NCBI GenBank assembly: GCA_036513415.1
Contig: DATBZA010000147.1
Coordinates: 6,706-70,705, forward strand
Reading direction: 5' to 3'
Length of the DNA stretch: 64,000 bases
Source of the DNA: 40CM-4-68-19 sp036513415
GTDB lineage: Bacteria; Myxococcota; Myxococcia; Myxococcales; 40CM-4-68-19
Shown here: positions 36,825 through 45,649 of the stretch, piece by piece
How the letters are laid out: every line of letters starts with the position of its first letter
Numbering within the stretch: the first letter of the stretch is position 1
Program-made: the position numbers and the translations under genes
The notes under the pieces: generated by a model
What the model saw: only the letters and a program-made list of their open reading frames with translations
Told to the model about the DNA's origin: nothing
The model's database searches: none

Positions 36825-37711
36825 TCGCGCACGTCGTCTGGCGACTCTCGCGGAGGGCGGCGGTCAACCTCTGGAGGGCGCGGCTGCCCTCGCTGGTGTC
36901 GGTGTTCACCATCGGGCTGGCCCTCTTCATCGGCGCTTCGTTCGTGCTCGGCCTGTTCACGGCCCGGACCCTGCTGACGTCCTGGGGCGCCCAGGACAAC
37001 ATCACCCTGTACCTCGACCCACAAACCACCGAGCCGCAGGCCCTGGCGCTCTCGCAGCAGCTCCAGGCGCGCGGCGATCTCGAGGTGCACTACATCGATC
37101 CCGCGGCGGCGCTGCGGCGGCTGCGGTCCGATCTGGGAGACCTCGCCAGCGCCCTCGACGGCCTCACCCGCAACCCGCTCCCTCCCTCGCTGGAGATCAA
37201 GCCGCGCGTGCCGCTCGCGGTTCCCGCCGTCCGGGTGCTGGCCGCGGAGCTCGGCCAGCTGGGCGGGGTCCGGGACGTCGAGTACGGGCGGGAGTGGCTC
37301 GACAAGCTGGAGGCGCTGGGGCGGGGGCTCCGCGCGTTTGGCGCCGGCGCGCTTCTGGCGGTGATCGGAGCGGCGCTTCTGGTGGTCGCCAACACCATCC
37401 GCCTCGCGGTGTACGCGCGCCGCGACGAGATCGAGATCATGAAGCTGGTCGGAGCGACCGACCGCTACGTGCGGGCGCCCTTCCTGATGGAAGGAGCGCT
37501 GCAGGGATTGCTCGGAGCCGCCATCGCGGTGGGCGCGGTGTTCGCCGCCCAGCAGTGGCTCCTGCCGCGCGCGACGCAGGCTTTCGTGTACGCCACCGGC
37601 ATCGGCCCCCCCCACCTCCTGCCGCTCCACGCGGCCGCGCTCCTCGCCGGAGGCGCGCTGGTGGGCCTGGTGGGGAGCTGGATCGCGGTCGCGCGCTTCC
37701 TGAAGACATGA
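36821..37711 (+). CDS. ftsX: cell division permease FtsX
   Basis: A 296-residue membrane protein with four helices: one N-terminal (VSVFTIGLALFIGASFVLGL), a periplasmic domain (NITLYLDPQTTEPQALALSQ), then three C-terminal helices including RRDEIEIMKLVGATDRYVRA, the conserved cytoplasmic loop of FtsX. It overlaps ftsE and the EnvC-like gene by four bases on either side. It transmits ATP-driven motion of FtsE to the periplasmic activator. Confidence 0.94.
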   Translation: MIAHVVWRLSRRAAVNLWRARLPSLVSVFTIGLALFIGASFVLGLFTARTLLTSWGAQDNITLYLDPQTTEPQALALSQQLQARGDLEVHYIDPAAALRRLRSDLGDLASALDGLTRNPLPPSLEIKPRVPLAVPAVRVLAAELGQLGGVRDVEYGREWLDKLEALGRGLRAFGAGALLAVIGAALLVVANTIRLAVYARRDEIEIMKLVGATDRYVRAPFLMEGALQGLLGAAIAVGAVFAAQQWLLPRATQAFVYATGIGPPHLLPLHAAALLAGGALVGLVGSWIAVARFLKT

Positions 37712-38868
37712 TCCCGCTTCTCGTCGCCGTCGCCGTTTCGCAGCAGTTGCCGGAAGTGCGGCAGCGCCTGCAGGAAGAGCGCGCGGCGGCGCACAAGCTG
37801 GCGGGCCGCGAGGCGAACGTGCTCGGCCGGCTCGCCGAGCTCGAGCGGCAGATCGAGGTGGAGTCCCGGGCGCTGCGCGCGGCTGAAGCCCGGCTGCGGG
37901 CCGCCACCCAGCGGCTCTCCACCGCCGAGGAAAGCGCGGGCAAGGCGCAAGCCCAGCTCGAGGTCGCGACGTCGGCCGTGGAGCCGCGCCTGGTCGCGCG
38001 CTACCGGTTGGGCCGGGAGGGATACGTCCGCTTCCTGCTGGGGTCGACGAGCATCAACGATCTGATGCGCCGGAGCCGCTTCTTCAATACCTTGCTGCAA
38101 TCGGACTTCGAGGCGCTGGCCGTGCTGCGCGCCCAGGCGCTGGTGGCGAAGGCCGCGCGCGACGAGGTGGCCGCTGCGCACGCGGAGCAGGACCAGAGCT
38201 TCAAGCTGGAGGGCGAGCGCCGCGCCGCGCTCCAACAAACGGTCGATCAACAGCGCATCCTCCTCGCCTCGGTGCAACGTGAGAAAGCCATGCACGAGGA
38301 GGCGGCCCGGGAGCTGGAAGAGGCCGTGAAGGAGCTCTCGTCCAGGCTCGCCGAGCTGCGGGGCTCGCGGCGGACCCACGCCGCACCCGACCTGGTCGGG
38401 GGCAAGGGGTCCATCCGGAAGCGGCGCGGCAAGCTTGCGTTCCCGGTGGACCAGGGTCGCGTCGAGGTGCGCTTTGGCCGCGCGATCGATCCGCGCTTCG
38501 GGACCGTCACCTTGCAGAACGGAATCGACGTGCGCGCGCCGATGGGAAGCCCGGTTCGCGCGGTCTGGAACGGCAAGGTGGCGCATGCGGGCTGGTTCAG
38601 GGGATTCGGCAACCTCCTCATCGTCGACCACGGCGACGGCATGTTCTCGTTGATGGCGCACCTCGACCAGCTGCAGAAGGCGCTGGGCGACAGCGTGCGC
38701 GCCGGCGAGGAGGTCGGAACGGTGGGCGAGACCGGCTCGCTCAAGGGTCCATACCTGTATTTCGAGCTGCGGGACGGCCAGACGCCGCTAGATCCCGAGA
38801 GGTGGCTCAGGCGCAGCCGCAGGGGCCCGGCCCTGCTCGCGGGTGCAAAAGGAGGCGCGGCGAAATGA
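37708..38868 (+). CDS. EnvC-like murein hydrolase activator (degenerate LytM domain)
   Basis: A 386-residue protein with a short hydrophobic N-terminus (MIPLLVAVAVSQQLPE), a long coiled coil (about residues 15-215) and a C-terminal M23/LytM domain. The zinc ligands are not conserved: the first motif is LQNGIDVRAPMGSPV, with N where active enzymes have His, and the final motif is YLYFELRDG instead of HLHFE. Such degenerate domains activate amidases rather than cut peptidoglycan, as for E. coli EnvC, the known FtsEX partner. Overlapping position after ftsX supports this. Confidence 0.88.
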   Translation: MIPLLVAVAVSQQLPEVRQRLQEERAAAHKLAGREANVLGRLAELERQIEVESRALRAAEARLRAATQRLSTAEESAGKAQAQLEVATSAVEPRLVARYRLGREGYVRFLLGSTSINDLMRRSRFFNTLLQSDFEALAVLRAQALVAKAARDEVAAAHAEQDQSFKLEGERRAALQQTVDQQRILLASVQREKAMHEEAARELEEAVKELSSRLAELRGSRRTHAAPDLVGGKGSIRKRRGKLAFPVDQGRVEVRFGRAIDPRFGTVTLQNGIDVRAPMGSPVRAVWNGKVAHAGWFRGFGNLLIVDHGDGMFSLMAHLDQLQKALGDSVRAGEEVGTVGETGSLKGPYLYFELRDGQTPLDPERWLRRSRRGPALLAGAKGGAAK

Positions 38869-40175
38869 AGAGGTTTCTCCTGCTCTGCGCGTGCGCCACC
38901 CTGGGCGGCTTCCTTGCCGTGCAGGTCGCGCAAGCCGCTCGCGACCCGGCCGGGCCCTACCGGAAGCTCGACGTCTTCAGCCACGTGCTCTCGCTGATCG
39001 AGAACAACTACGTCGAGCCGGTGGACGATACGCGCCTGCTCTACGGCGCGGTCGACGGCATGGTGCGCACCCTGGACCCGCACTCCAGCTTCATGGATCC
39101 GCGATCGTACGCCGCCCTGAAGGAGGAGACGGAGGGGGAGTACGGGGGAGTCGGCCTGGAGCTGGCGACGCGCGGCGAGGACGTGGTGGTGGTCGCTCCC
39201 ATCGACGACACTCCCGCTTCGCGCGCCGGTTTCCAGCCGGGCGATCGATTGGTCGAGATCGACGGCCGCGCGGTGCACGGCTGGCGCGAGCCGGAGGCCG
39301 TTCGCGCCCTGACGGGATCGCCGGGCACGAAGGTGACGGTGAAAGCGCATCGGGCGGGCTGGGCGGAGCCGCGCTCGTTCACCTTGGTCCGCGACGTGAT
39401 CCGCATCGTCTCCGTCGAGGAGAAGCTCTTCGATCGGAAGCTGGGTTACGTGAAGGTGAAGAGCTTCCAGGACCGCACCGACGCATATCTGCGCAAGGCC
39501 CTCGATTCGATGCGCGACCAGGCCGGCGGGCAGCTCTCCGGGATCGTGCTCGACCTGCGGCACAACCCGGGAGGCCTGCTCGATCAGGCGGTGAAGGTCG
39601 CCGATCGGTTCCTGGACGGCGGCGTGATCGTTACCACCAAGGGCCGCGGCGGGAAGCACGTCGAGGTGGAGAAGGCCCATCCCAAGGGCACCGAGCCGCG
39701 ATACCCGATGGTGGTGCTGGTCGACGGCGGCACCGCCAGCGCCAGCGAGATCGTCGCCGGGGCGCTTCAAGATTCCGGCCGCGCGGTGGTGATCGGGACC
39801 CGGACGTTCGGCAAGGGCTCGGTGCAGACCGTGATCGAGCTGGAGGACGGCTCCGGGCTCAAGCTGACGGTGGCGCGCTACTACACGCCGTCGGGGCGAA
39901 GCATCCAGGAGCGCGGGATCGAGCCCGACCTGTGGGTGAAGGCGAGCGCGGCCGATGACGATGCGCCGCGCGAGCACAACCTCCCCGGCCATTTCAAGGG
40001 CGAGGAGGGCGAATTGATCCCGGCAGCCTCGCTGCAGCCGCCCGCGCCGCAGCCGCAATCGCCGGACGATCCGAAGAACGATCCGCAGCTCAAGGTGGCG
40101 CTCGACACGTTGCGGACCTGGGCGGTCTTCAAGCGCTCCTTGCCGGCGCCGGCCGTGCGCACGGCGCATCCGTAG
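38865..40175 (+). CDS. C-terminal processing peptidase, S41 family
   Basis: A 436-residue periplasmic protease with a signal peptide (KRFLLLCACATLGGFLAVQV), a PDZ domain (VVVAPIDDTPASRAGFQPGD) and the S41 core with catalytic Ser in GGTASASEIVAGAL and Lys in TFGKGSVQTV. The end is Pro/Gln-rich. AAAGGAGG precedes the ATG at 38865. CtpA/Prc-type enzymes trim envelope proteins and peptidoglycan hydrolases, which fits the ftsEX-envC operon it closes. Confidence 0.93.
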   Translation: MKRFLLLCACATLGGFLAVQVAQAARDPAGPYRKLDVFSHVLSLIENNYVEPVDDTRLLYGAVDGMVRTLDPHSSFMDPRSYAALKEETEGEYGGVGLELATRGEDVVVVAPIDDTPASRAGFQPGDRLVEIDGRAVHGWREPEAVRALTGSPGTKVTVKAHRAGWAEPRSFTLVRDVIRIVSVEEKLFDRKLGYVKVKSFQDRTDAYLRKALDSMRDQAGGQLSGIVLDLRHNPGGLLDQAVKVADRFLDGGVIVTTKGRGGKHVEVEKAHPKGTEPRYPMVVLVDGGTASASEIVAGALQDSGRAVVIGTRTFGKGSVQTVIELEDGSGLKLTVARYYTPSGRSIQERGIEPDLWVKASAADDDAPREHNLPGHFKGEEGELIPAASLQPPAPQPQSPDDPKNDPQLKVALDTLRTWAVFKRSLPAPAVRTAHP

Positions 40176-40340
40176 GCGCCCCCGGTGGGTCGATGGCCGG
40201 GCGGATCCTAATACCAACAGCGCAAGGCAGATGCCACTTCGGCCGGGCTGTGCACACGTTGTGCGCTTGAGTGGGAGCCGCGCGTCGCTGCCCCCTGGCG
40301 CGAGGGGCGTGCCGCAGTGCATCGAAGTCTGGCCGGCCGT

Positions 40341-40369
40341 TTGACAAGCAACCGGGCGTCACGTACAGT
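40341..40369 (+). promoter_or_regulatory. sigma-70 promoter upstream of the processive GT2 gene
   Basis: TTGACA (40341-40346), a 17-base spacer and TACAGT (40364-40369) form the best consensus promoter seen in the window, about 60 bases before the ATG at 40429. It would drive the GT2-nucleotidyltransferase pair. Confidence 0.65.
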
Positions 40370-40428
40370 CCCGCGCCACTCCGGGTCGACACCCCGGTAA
40401 TTGTTGGAGTTTTCGAGGTGGAAAGTCG

Positions 40429-41940
40429 ATGACCTGGGTGGAGGTGCTCTTTCTAGCGACCTACTTCCTGGTCCTGCTCGTCCTTTCCATCTATGGCTCC
40501 CACCGGTACGTGATGGCGTACCTGTACTACAAGCACAAGGGCAACATGCCGGCCCCCAAGGCCAGGTTCGACCGGCTGCCGCGCGTCACCATCCAGCTTC
40601 CCATCTTCAACGAGATGTACGTCGTCGAGCGCCTGATCGACGCTGTCGCCCGCATCGACTACCCCCGCGACAGGCTCGAAATCCAGGTCCTGGACGACTC
40701 CACCGACGAGACGCAGGGCATCGCCCGTGCCAAGGTCGCCCGGCTCCGGGAGCAAGGTGTGGACATTGCCTACCTCCACCGGAACACCCGGGAGGGCTAC
40801 AAGGCCGGCGCCCTGCAAGAAGGGCTGAAGGTTGCGCGGGGCGAGCTGGTGGCGGTGTTCGACGCGGACTTCGTGCCCTCCCCGGAGTTCCTGCGGCGCT
40901 CGGTCCACTTCTTTACCGACGAGCGGATCGGCATGGTGCAGGTCCGCTGGGAACACCTGAACCGCGAGTACTCGCACCTGACCCAGGCGCAGGCCATCTT
41001 CCTCGACGGGCACTTCGTCATCGAGCACACGGCCCGCAACCGCAGCGGCCGGTTCTTCAATTTCAACGGGACGGCGGGCGTCTGGCGTCGCGCGACCATC
41101 GAGGATGCCGGCGGGTGGCAGCACGACACGCTGACGGAGGACCTGGACCTCAGCTATCGCGCGCAGCTCGCGGGCTGGCGGTTCGTCTACTTGCCCGAGG
41201 TCGTCTCGCCGGCGGAAGTGCCGGTGGAGATGAACGCTTTCAAGTCCCAGCAGCACCGCTGGGCGAAGGGCAGCGTCCAGACCGCGCGCAAGCTGCTGCC
41301 GCGGATCCTGCGCAGCGATCTCTCCTGGCAAGTGAAGGTGGAGGCCTTCTTCCACCTCAGCGCGAATTTCACGTACCCGCTGATGATCCTGCTCACCGTG
41401 CTGATGCCGGTGAGCATGGTGATCCGCTTCAAGCACGGCTGGTATGAGGTGCTGCTGCTGGATCTTCCGTTCTTCTGGACCGCGACGGTCAGCGTGGTGC
41501 TGTTCTACGTCGCGAGCCAGCGCGAGATCGGCATCGCCTGGTGGAAACGGCTGCAGTACCTGCCCTTCATCATGGCGCTCGGGATCGGGATGTGCGTCAA
41601 CCAGAGCAAGGCCGTGATCGAGGCGCTGGTCGGCTACGAGACCGCGTTCAACCGCACGCCGAAGACCGGGATGCGGGGCCGCGATCGGAGCTGGCTGAAG
41701 AAGAGGTACCGCACGCTGCTCACCGCGCAGCCGCTTCTGGAGCTGGCCCTGGGGGCCTACCTGACCAGCGCCATCTGGTTCGCGCTGGACAAGGGCGTCT
41801 ACTTCTCCCTGCCCTTTCTCCTCCTCTTCCAGTGGGGATTCTTCTACGTGGGGTTGGTCTCGCTGCTGCAGGGTCCGGTCGGCGCGCTGATGCGCTGGAT
41901 TCGCGGGCCCGCGGAAGACGCCGCCCCGGCGCTGGAGTAG
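40429..41940 (+). CDS. processive GT2 glycosyltransferase, cellulose-synthase-like
   Basis: A 503-residue protein with an N-terminal membrane helix, a cytoplasmic GT-A domain and about five C-terminal membrane helices. The D, D, D, QxxRW signature is complete: VLDDSTDET, VFDADFVPS, TEDLDLSYRAQ and QQHRWAKGS. This set marks inner-membrane beta-glycan or glycolipid synthases (cellulose/mannan synthase or glucomannan-type). The next gene, a sugar nucleotidyltransferase, starts one base after the stop and may make its donor. No PilZ domain or cellulose accessory genes are present, so the product is uncertain. Confidence 0.88.
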   Translation: MTWVEVLFLATYFLVLLVLSIYGSHRYVMAYLYYKHKGNMPAPKARFDRLPRVTIQLPIFNEMYVVERLIDAVARIDYPRDRLEIQVLDDSTDETQGIARAKVARLREQGVDIAYLHRNTREGYKAGALQEGLKVARGELVAVFDADFVPSPEFLRRSVHFFTDERIGMVQVRWEHLNREYSHLTQAQAIFLDGHFVIEHTARNRSGRFFNFNGTAGVWRRATIEDAGGWQHDTLTEDLDLSYRAQLAGWRFVYLPEVVSPAEVPVEMNAFKSQQHRWAKGSVQTARKLLPRILRSDLSWQVKVEAFFHLSANFTYPLMILLTVLMPVSMVIRFKHGWYEVLLLDLPFFWTATVSVVLFYVASQREIGIAWWKRLQYLPFIMALGIGMCVNQSKAVIEALVGYETAFNRTPKTGMRGRDRSWLKKRYRTLLTAQPLLELALGAYLTSAIWFALDKGVYFSLPFLLLFQWGFFYVGLVSLLQGPVGALMRWIRGPAEDAAPALE

Positions 41941-41941
41941 C

Positions 41942-42970
41942 GTGAAGGCGATGGTGCTGTGCGCGGGCTTTGGCACGCGGCTGCGCCCTCTCACCGACAG
42001 GGTCCCCAAGCCGCTGGTGCCACTCTGCGGGGTGCCGCTGCTTCGCTACAACTTCGCGCTGCTGAAAAACGCCGGCGTCCGCGAGATCGTGATCAACACG
42101 CACCATCTGGGCGCGACGATGGCGCGGGGCGCCCAGGCCATCGCCTCGGAGCTGGAACTCGACCTTCAAGTGTCGCGAGAGGAGAAGCAGATCCTCGGGA
42201 CAGGCGGAGGCGTGCGCCGGGCGCAGGCCATGCTCGGCGCCGGGACGTTCATCCTCATGAACGGCGACATGATCTTCGATCTGGACCTCGCAGCCGCCCT
42301 CGCGGCGCACCGGAAGGCGGGGGCGGCGGCCACCATGGTGCTCGCTCCCTACCCGCGGGGAGCGACCTACGGGGCGGTCGAGGTGGACGCGCAGATGAAT
42401 GTCCGCCGTGTCGCGGGGCGCGGCACGCAGCCCGATCCGTCGCTGTCGAAGTTGCACTTCACCGGAGTGCACGTGCTCGAACCGGAGCTGATCGCGCGGC
42501 TGCCGGCAGAGGGCGAAAGCGACATCAACCGGACCGCTTACGTGCGCGCCATCCACGACGGCGCCCGGGTGCACGGTTTCTTGCAGCAGGGGTATTGGGG
42601 CGACCTGGGGGCGCCGCGGTCGCTCTTGCGGGCGCACCTGGACGTCCTGGAGAAGCGCATTCCGCTGCAGCGGTTCCGGCCGGAAGCGGATCCCTTCGAC
42701 GGCTGCGAGGAGCGCGCTCCCGGAGTCTTCGTGCATCCGACGGCGCAGGTGGAAGCGCCGCTGGCCGCGCCCGTCCTGATCCAGGCCGGCGCCGTCGTCG
42801 CGCCTGGAGCGGTGGTCGGCTCGGGGGTGACGATCGGGGCGAAGGCGCGCGTCGACGCGGGCGCGCATCTGGAGCGGGCGGTGGTCTGGGAGCGGACGCA
42901 CGTGGCGGCCGGCGAGCGGCTGGTGGAGCAGATCGCCGCCCCTGGCGTCCGGCTGGACTGCGCGCCCTAA
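41942..42970 (+). CDS. sugar-phosphate nucleotidyltransferase with left-handed beta-helix
   Basis: A 342-residue protein with GTG start. The N-terminal NTP-transferase domain has MVLCAGFGTRLRPLTDRVPK (residues 4-23) and VLMNGD-like LMNGDMIFDLDLA. The C-terminal part carries hexapeptide repeats (VHPTAQVEAPLAAPVLIQAG and following) of a left-handed beta-helix. It most resembles mannose-1-phosphate guanylyltransferase or glucose-1-phosphate nucleotidyltransferase homologues. It is coupled to the GT2 gene and probably supplies its NDP-sugar. Confidence 0.85.
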   Translation: MKAMVLCAGFGTRLRPLTDRVPKPLVPLCGVPLLRYNFALLKNAGVREIVINTHHLGATMARGAQAIASELELDLQVSREEKQILGTGGGVRRAQAMLGAGTFILMNGDMIFDLDLAAALAAHRKAGAAATMVLAPYPRGATYGAVEVDAQMNVRRVAGRGTQPDPSLSKLHFTGVHVLEPELIARLPAEGESDINRTAYVRAIHDGARVHGFLQQGYWGDLGAPRSLLRAHLDVLEKRIPLQRFRPEADPFDGCEERAPGVFVHPTAQVEAPLAAPVLIQAGAVVAPGAVVGSGVTIGAKARVDAGAHLERAVVWERTHVAAGERLVEQIAAPGVRLDCAP

Positions 42971-43007
42971 GGAGTATGCGACGCTGAGTCGGTGGGCGGA
43001 TGGAGGA

Positions 43008-43108
43008 GCTTCATTTCAACCGCAGAGCGCCCAGAGCGCGCAGAGATCTGGTGTGGTTCGGTACAGAAACCCAAAAAACCTCCGCGCGCTCTGCGGTTGA
43101 AATGAAGC
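43008..43108. repeat. CGCAGAG-family inverted repeat, copy B
   Basis: The left arm (43008-43047) and right arm (43080-43108) pair around TTTCAACCGCAGAGCGC. The left arm carries two 9-base units (GAGCGCCCA, GAGCGCGCA), the right arm one, as in copy A. It lies exactly between two convergent genes and would form a strong hairpin, so a bidirectional terminator role is plausible. Confidence 0.75.
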
Positions 43109-43117
43109 GCTAGTGGA

Positions 43118-44146
43118 CTAGACGGCGATGCCGGTTGGGCAGGACACACCGGTTCCACCGAGGCCGCAGTATCCGCCCGGGTTCTTCGCCAGGTACTGCT
43201 GGTGGTAGTCCTCCGCGTAGTAGAAGGGCGGCTCCGGGGCGATCTCGGTCGTGATCGCGCCGTAACCGGCCTTGCGCAGCGAGGCCTGGAACGCCTCGCG
43301 CGACTGCTCCGCTGCCTCGCGCTGCGCCGGCGTCGAGGGATAGATGGCGCTTCGGTACTGCGTGCCCACGTCGTTGCCCTGTCGCATGCCCTGGGTCGGA
43401 TCATGGCCCTCCCAGAACGCGCGCAGCAGCTCGGCGTAGGAGATCCGCTTCGGGTCGTACACCACCAGCACTGCCTCGGTGTGCCCGGTCGCTCCAGAGC
43501 AGACCTCGCGGTAGGTCGGATTCTTGGTGAATCCGCCGGCGTACCCCACCGCTGTCGTGTACACGCCGTCGAGCTCCCAGAACTTCCGCTCGGCCCCCCA
43601 GAAGCAACCCATCCCGAAGAGGGCGCGCTCGTGACCCTCGGGGAAGGGCGGCACCAGAGGGGTGCCCAGGACGACGTGCCGCGGCGGGACTCGCATCGGC
43701 TCGAGGCGGTCCGGGAGTGCTTCTTCGGGGGTTGGCATGCGCAGAGATCCCATGGCCGGATTGTGCGCGGCGGGCGTGCTCCCCGCAATCCGGTCCCCGG
43801 GATCGACTGAACCCAGCTCGAGCAGGTCTCCTTCGCGGGTCCCGGTGCGCGCGAGCGTGCCGCCGGGCAGCTCCACCACCATGGCGGCGCGTGGATGGAA
43901 GCGGGTGGCGCGCCACGGCTTCAGGCGGGAGATCGCGCGGATCACGCGGAAGTCGCGCGAGAGGAACGCCGCGTCGATGGGAAAGCGCATGAAGAAGGTG
44001 TGGATCGACGTGCAGGGCTCGATGAGAAGCGCGTCGCCCTCCTGCAGCGACTCGCGTCCGAGCAGGCCGCGGATCCGCGCGATCGGCGTCGCTGCGCGTT
44101 CCACGCGGTTGGCCAGGACCGCACCCGTGCGCGGGTTGCGCACCAT
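43118..44146 (-). CDS. msrA: DUF192-MsrA fusion protein
   Basis: One uninterrupted 342-residue frame. Residues about 1-115 are a DUF192 domain (RIRGLLGRESLQEGDALLIE; CTSIHTFFMRFPIDAAFL). Residues about 132-342 are a complete peptide-methionine (S)-S-oxide reductase with the catalytic FGMGCFWGAERKFWEL motif, GTQYRSAIYP and a C-terminal resolving pair GYCGLGGTGVSCPTG. The ATG at 44146 overlaps the upstream stop as TGATG, so translation is probably coupled. The MsrA part alone could start at ATG 43753, but no stop separates the two. No signal peptide is seen, so the protein is probably cytoplasmic. Confidence 0.88.
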   Translation of the reverse strand: MVRNPRTGAVLANRVERAATPIARIRGLLGRESLQEGDALLIEPCTSIHTFFMRFPIDAAFLSRDFRVIRAISRLKPWRATRFHPRAAMVVELPGGTLARTGTREGDLLELGSVDPGDRIAGSTPAAHNPAMGSLRMPTPEEALPDRLEPMRVPPRHVVLGTPLVPPFPEGHERALFGMGCFWGAERKFWELDGVYTTAVGYAGGFTKNPTYREVCSGATGHTEAVLVVYDPKRISYAELLRAFWEGHDPTQGMRQGNDVGTQYRSAIYPSTPAQREAAEQSREAFQASLRKAGYGAITTEIAPEPPFYYAEDYHQQYLAKNPGGYCGLGGTGVSCPTGIAV

Positions 44147-45090
44147 CACGGGCGCACCAGCGAGACCCGCGGACCCAGCCCCACCGTCAGGCGGCCGGTC
44201 TTGCTCGAGTAGATCTCGCCGTCCAGGAACCAGGAGAGCGGAGCGCGCGCCGAAAGCTCCAGCTCCTCGCCGACGCCTTCGAGCAAGCGGTCGCGCCGTG
44301 CGGGCAGGCCGCAGAGCAGCCGCGGCAACTCGAGCGCGAACTGGCGAGGGCCGGCGGTCAGACCGAGGACCTGGAACGCGCCGGGCTGTTCGGTGGCGCG
44401 GCGGAACGGCCGCAGCCCGAGCCCGGCTTCCGCCACGGACGAGCAGACCAGTCCGTAGATCTCGATGCGCGGCCATTCCTCGCCATCCAGCCTGACCCGC
44501 AGGTCCATCGGGGCGTAAAGCTTGCGGGCAAAGGGGCCCCGGGTCAGCGACGACCCCAGAGCGCGCGCGAAGATGCGCGCGCTGGTCAGCGGTCCGGCGT
44601 TTCCGGTCGCGTAGATCGCTTCGATGAAGCGGACCGGAAGGCCCACCCCGAAACGGAATCCGCAGCGCGCACCGGTCCGGGCCCCCTCCTCCAGGATCCG
44701 CAGCGTGTCGCGCTGCTCGACGCGCAGCTCGTTGCCCGAAGCGAGCGCTTCCGACAGGCGGCGCAGGCGCTGCTCCGCGTCGCCCTTGCCGCCGAGGGGA
44801 GCGAGGGAATCGTATGCGCCGCCGCCGAGCAGCGCGAGCGGCGGGAGATCGTTGCCGAGCGCGCCGGCGAGGGCGGTGACCGTATGGGTGACGGTGCCGT
44901 CCCCCCCCGCTATGGCGAGGACGCGCGGCCGGTCCGCCGCGACCGCCTTGGCCACGGCGGCCAGCTCCTCCGGTCCGCGGGTCTCGAGGATCGAGGCCCC
45001 AGGCGCCGCTTTCCGAAGCTGCTCCGCCGCCAGCGGCCATTGGCGGTTGCGGCGGGCGTTCGGATTGGCGATGATCGTGATCCCCGCCAT
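44146..45090 (-). CDS. YegS/diacylglycerol kinase-like lipid kinase
   Basis: A 314-residue protein with the DAGK catalytic domain: ITIIANPNARRNRQWPLAAE at the N-terminus and the nucleotide loop AIAGGDGTVTHTVTAL (GGDGT motif, about residue 62). The rest is a beta-rich DAGK/YegS C-terminal domain ending FLDGEIYSSKTGRLTVGLGP. The ATG at 45090 was chosen because the conserved strand starts three residues later. Upstream readings to 45279 lack homology. Its start codon overlaps the start codon of the divergent TrmL-like gene in the same CATG. The substrate is probably a membrane lipid or a sphingosine-like base. Confidence 0.82.
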   Translation of the reverse strand: MAGITIIANPNARRNRQWPLAAEQLRKAAPGASILETRGPEELAAVAKAVAADRPRVLAIAGGDGTVTHTVTALAGALGNDLPPLALLGGGAYDSLAPLGGKGDAEQRLRRLSEALASGNELRVEQRDTLRILEEGARTGARCGFRFGVGLPVRFIEAIYATGNAGPLTSARIFARALGSSLTRGPFARKLYAPMDLRVRLDGEEWPRIEIYGLVCSSVAEAGLGLRPFRRATEQPGAFQVLGLTAGPRQFALELPRLLCGLPARRDRLLEGVGEELELSARAPLSWFLDGEIYSSKTGRLTVGLGPRVSLVRP

Positions 45091-45640
45091 GCCGGCACCG
45101 AATACCGGGCAGAAGCCTGCGGCACAAGGGCTCTTTCTCGACCCGCGCAAGACGCGCCTGAGCGTGGTGCTCGTCGAGCCGAAGATTCCCCCCAACACGG
45201 GCAACGTGGCCCGCCTCTGCGCGGTCACCGGATCGCGACTGCATCTGGTGGCGCCGCTCGGGTTCCGGATCGACGACAAGGATCTGCGCCGGGCGGGACT
45301 CGATTACTGGGACAAGGTGTACGCCGCGACCTGGAGCTCGTTCGACGAGCTGCTGGAAGCCGAGGGAGTCTCCCCAGAGCGGCTGCACTTGTTCTCCGGC
45401 CGCGCCGGGACCGGCCTCTGGGCTGCCCGCTTCTCCGCTGGCGATTACCTGGTGATGGGCGACGAGGTGGGTGGCCTTCCCCAGGCCCTGCTGGATCGTT
45501 TCGTCAGCCGGCAGGTGAGGGTGCCGATGGTGCCCGAACCGAGCGCGCGGAGCCTCAATCTGTCCACCTGCACCGGCATCGCCGTGTACGAGGCGCTCCG
45601 ACAGATCGAGAAGGGGCAACCCCCCGGAACTTCGGGGTAG
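45089..45640 (+). CDS. trmL: TrmL-like tRNA (cytidine/uridine-2'-O)-methyltransferase
   Basis: A protein of up to 183 residues of the SpoU/TrmD superfamily, TrmL branch: VVLVEPKIPPNTGNVARLCA, HLVAPLGFRIDDKDLRRAGL, YLVMGDEVGGLPQALLDR and the terminal MVPEPSARSLNLSTCTGIAV are diagnostic. TrmL methylates the wobble base of leucine tRNAs. The start is uncertain: ATG 45089 gives a 26-residue N-terminal extension and overlaps the opposite start codon; GTG 45163 would begin at the conserved VVLVEP but has no clear ribosome binding site. Confidence 0.87.
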   Translation: MPAPNTGQKPAAQGLFLDPRKTRLSVVLVEPKIPPNTGNVARLCAVTGSRLHLVAPLGFRIDDKDLRRAGLDYWDKVYAATWSSFDELLEAEGVSPERLHLFSGRAGTGLWAARFSAGDYLVMGDEVGGLPQALLDRFVSRQVRVPMVPEPSARSLNLSTCTGIAVYEALRQIEKGQPPGTSG

Positions 45641-45649
45641 GATGGTTGC

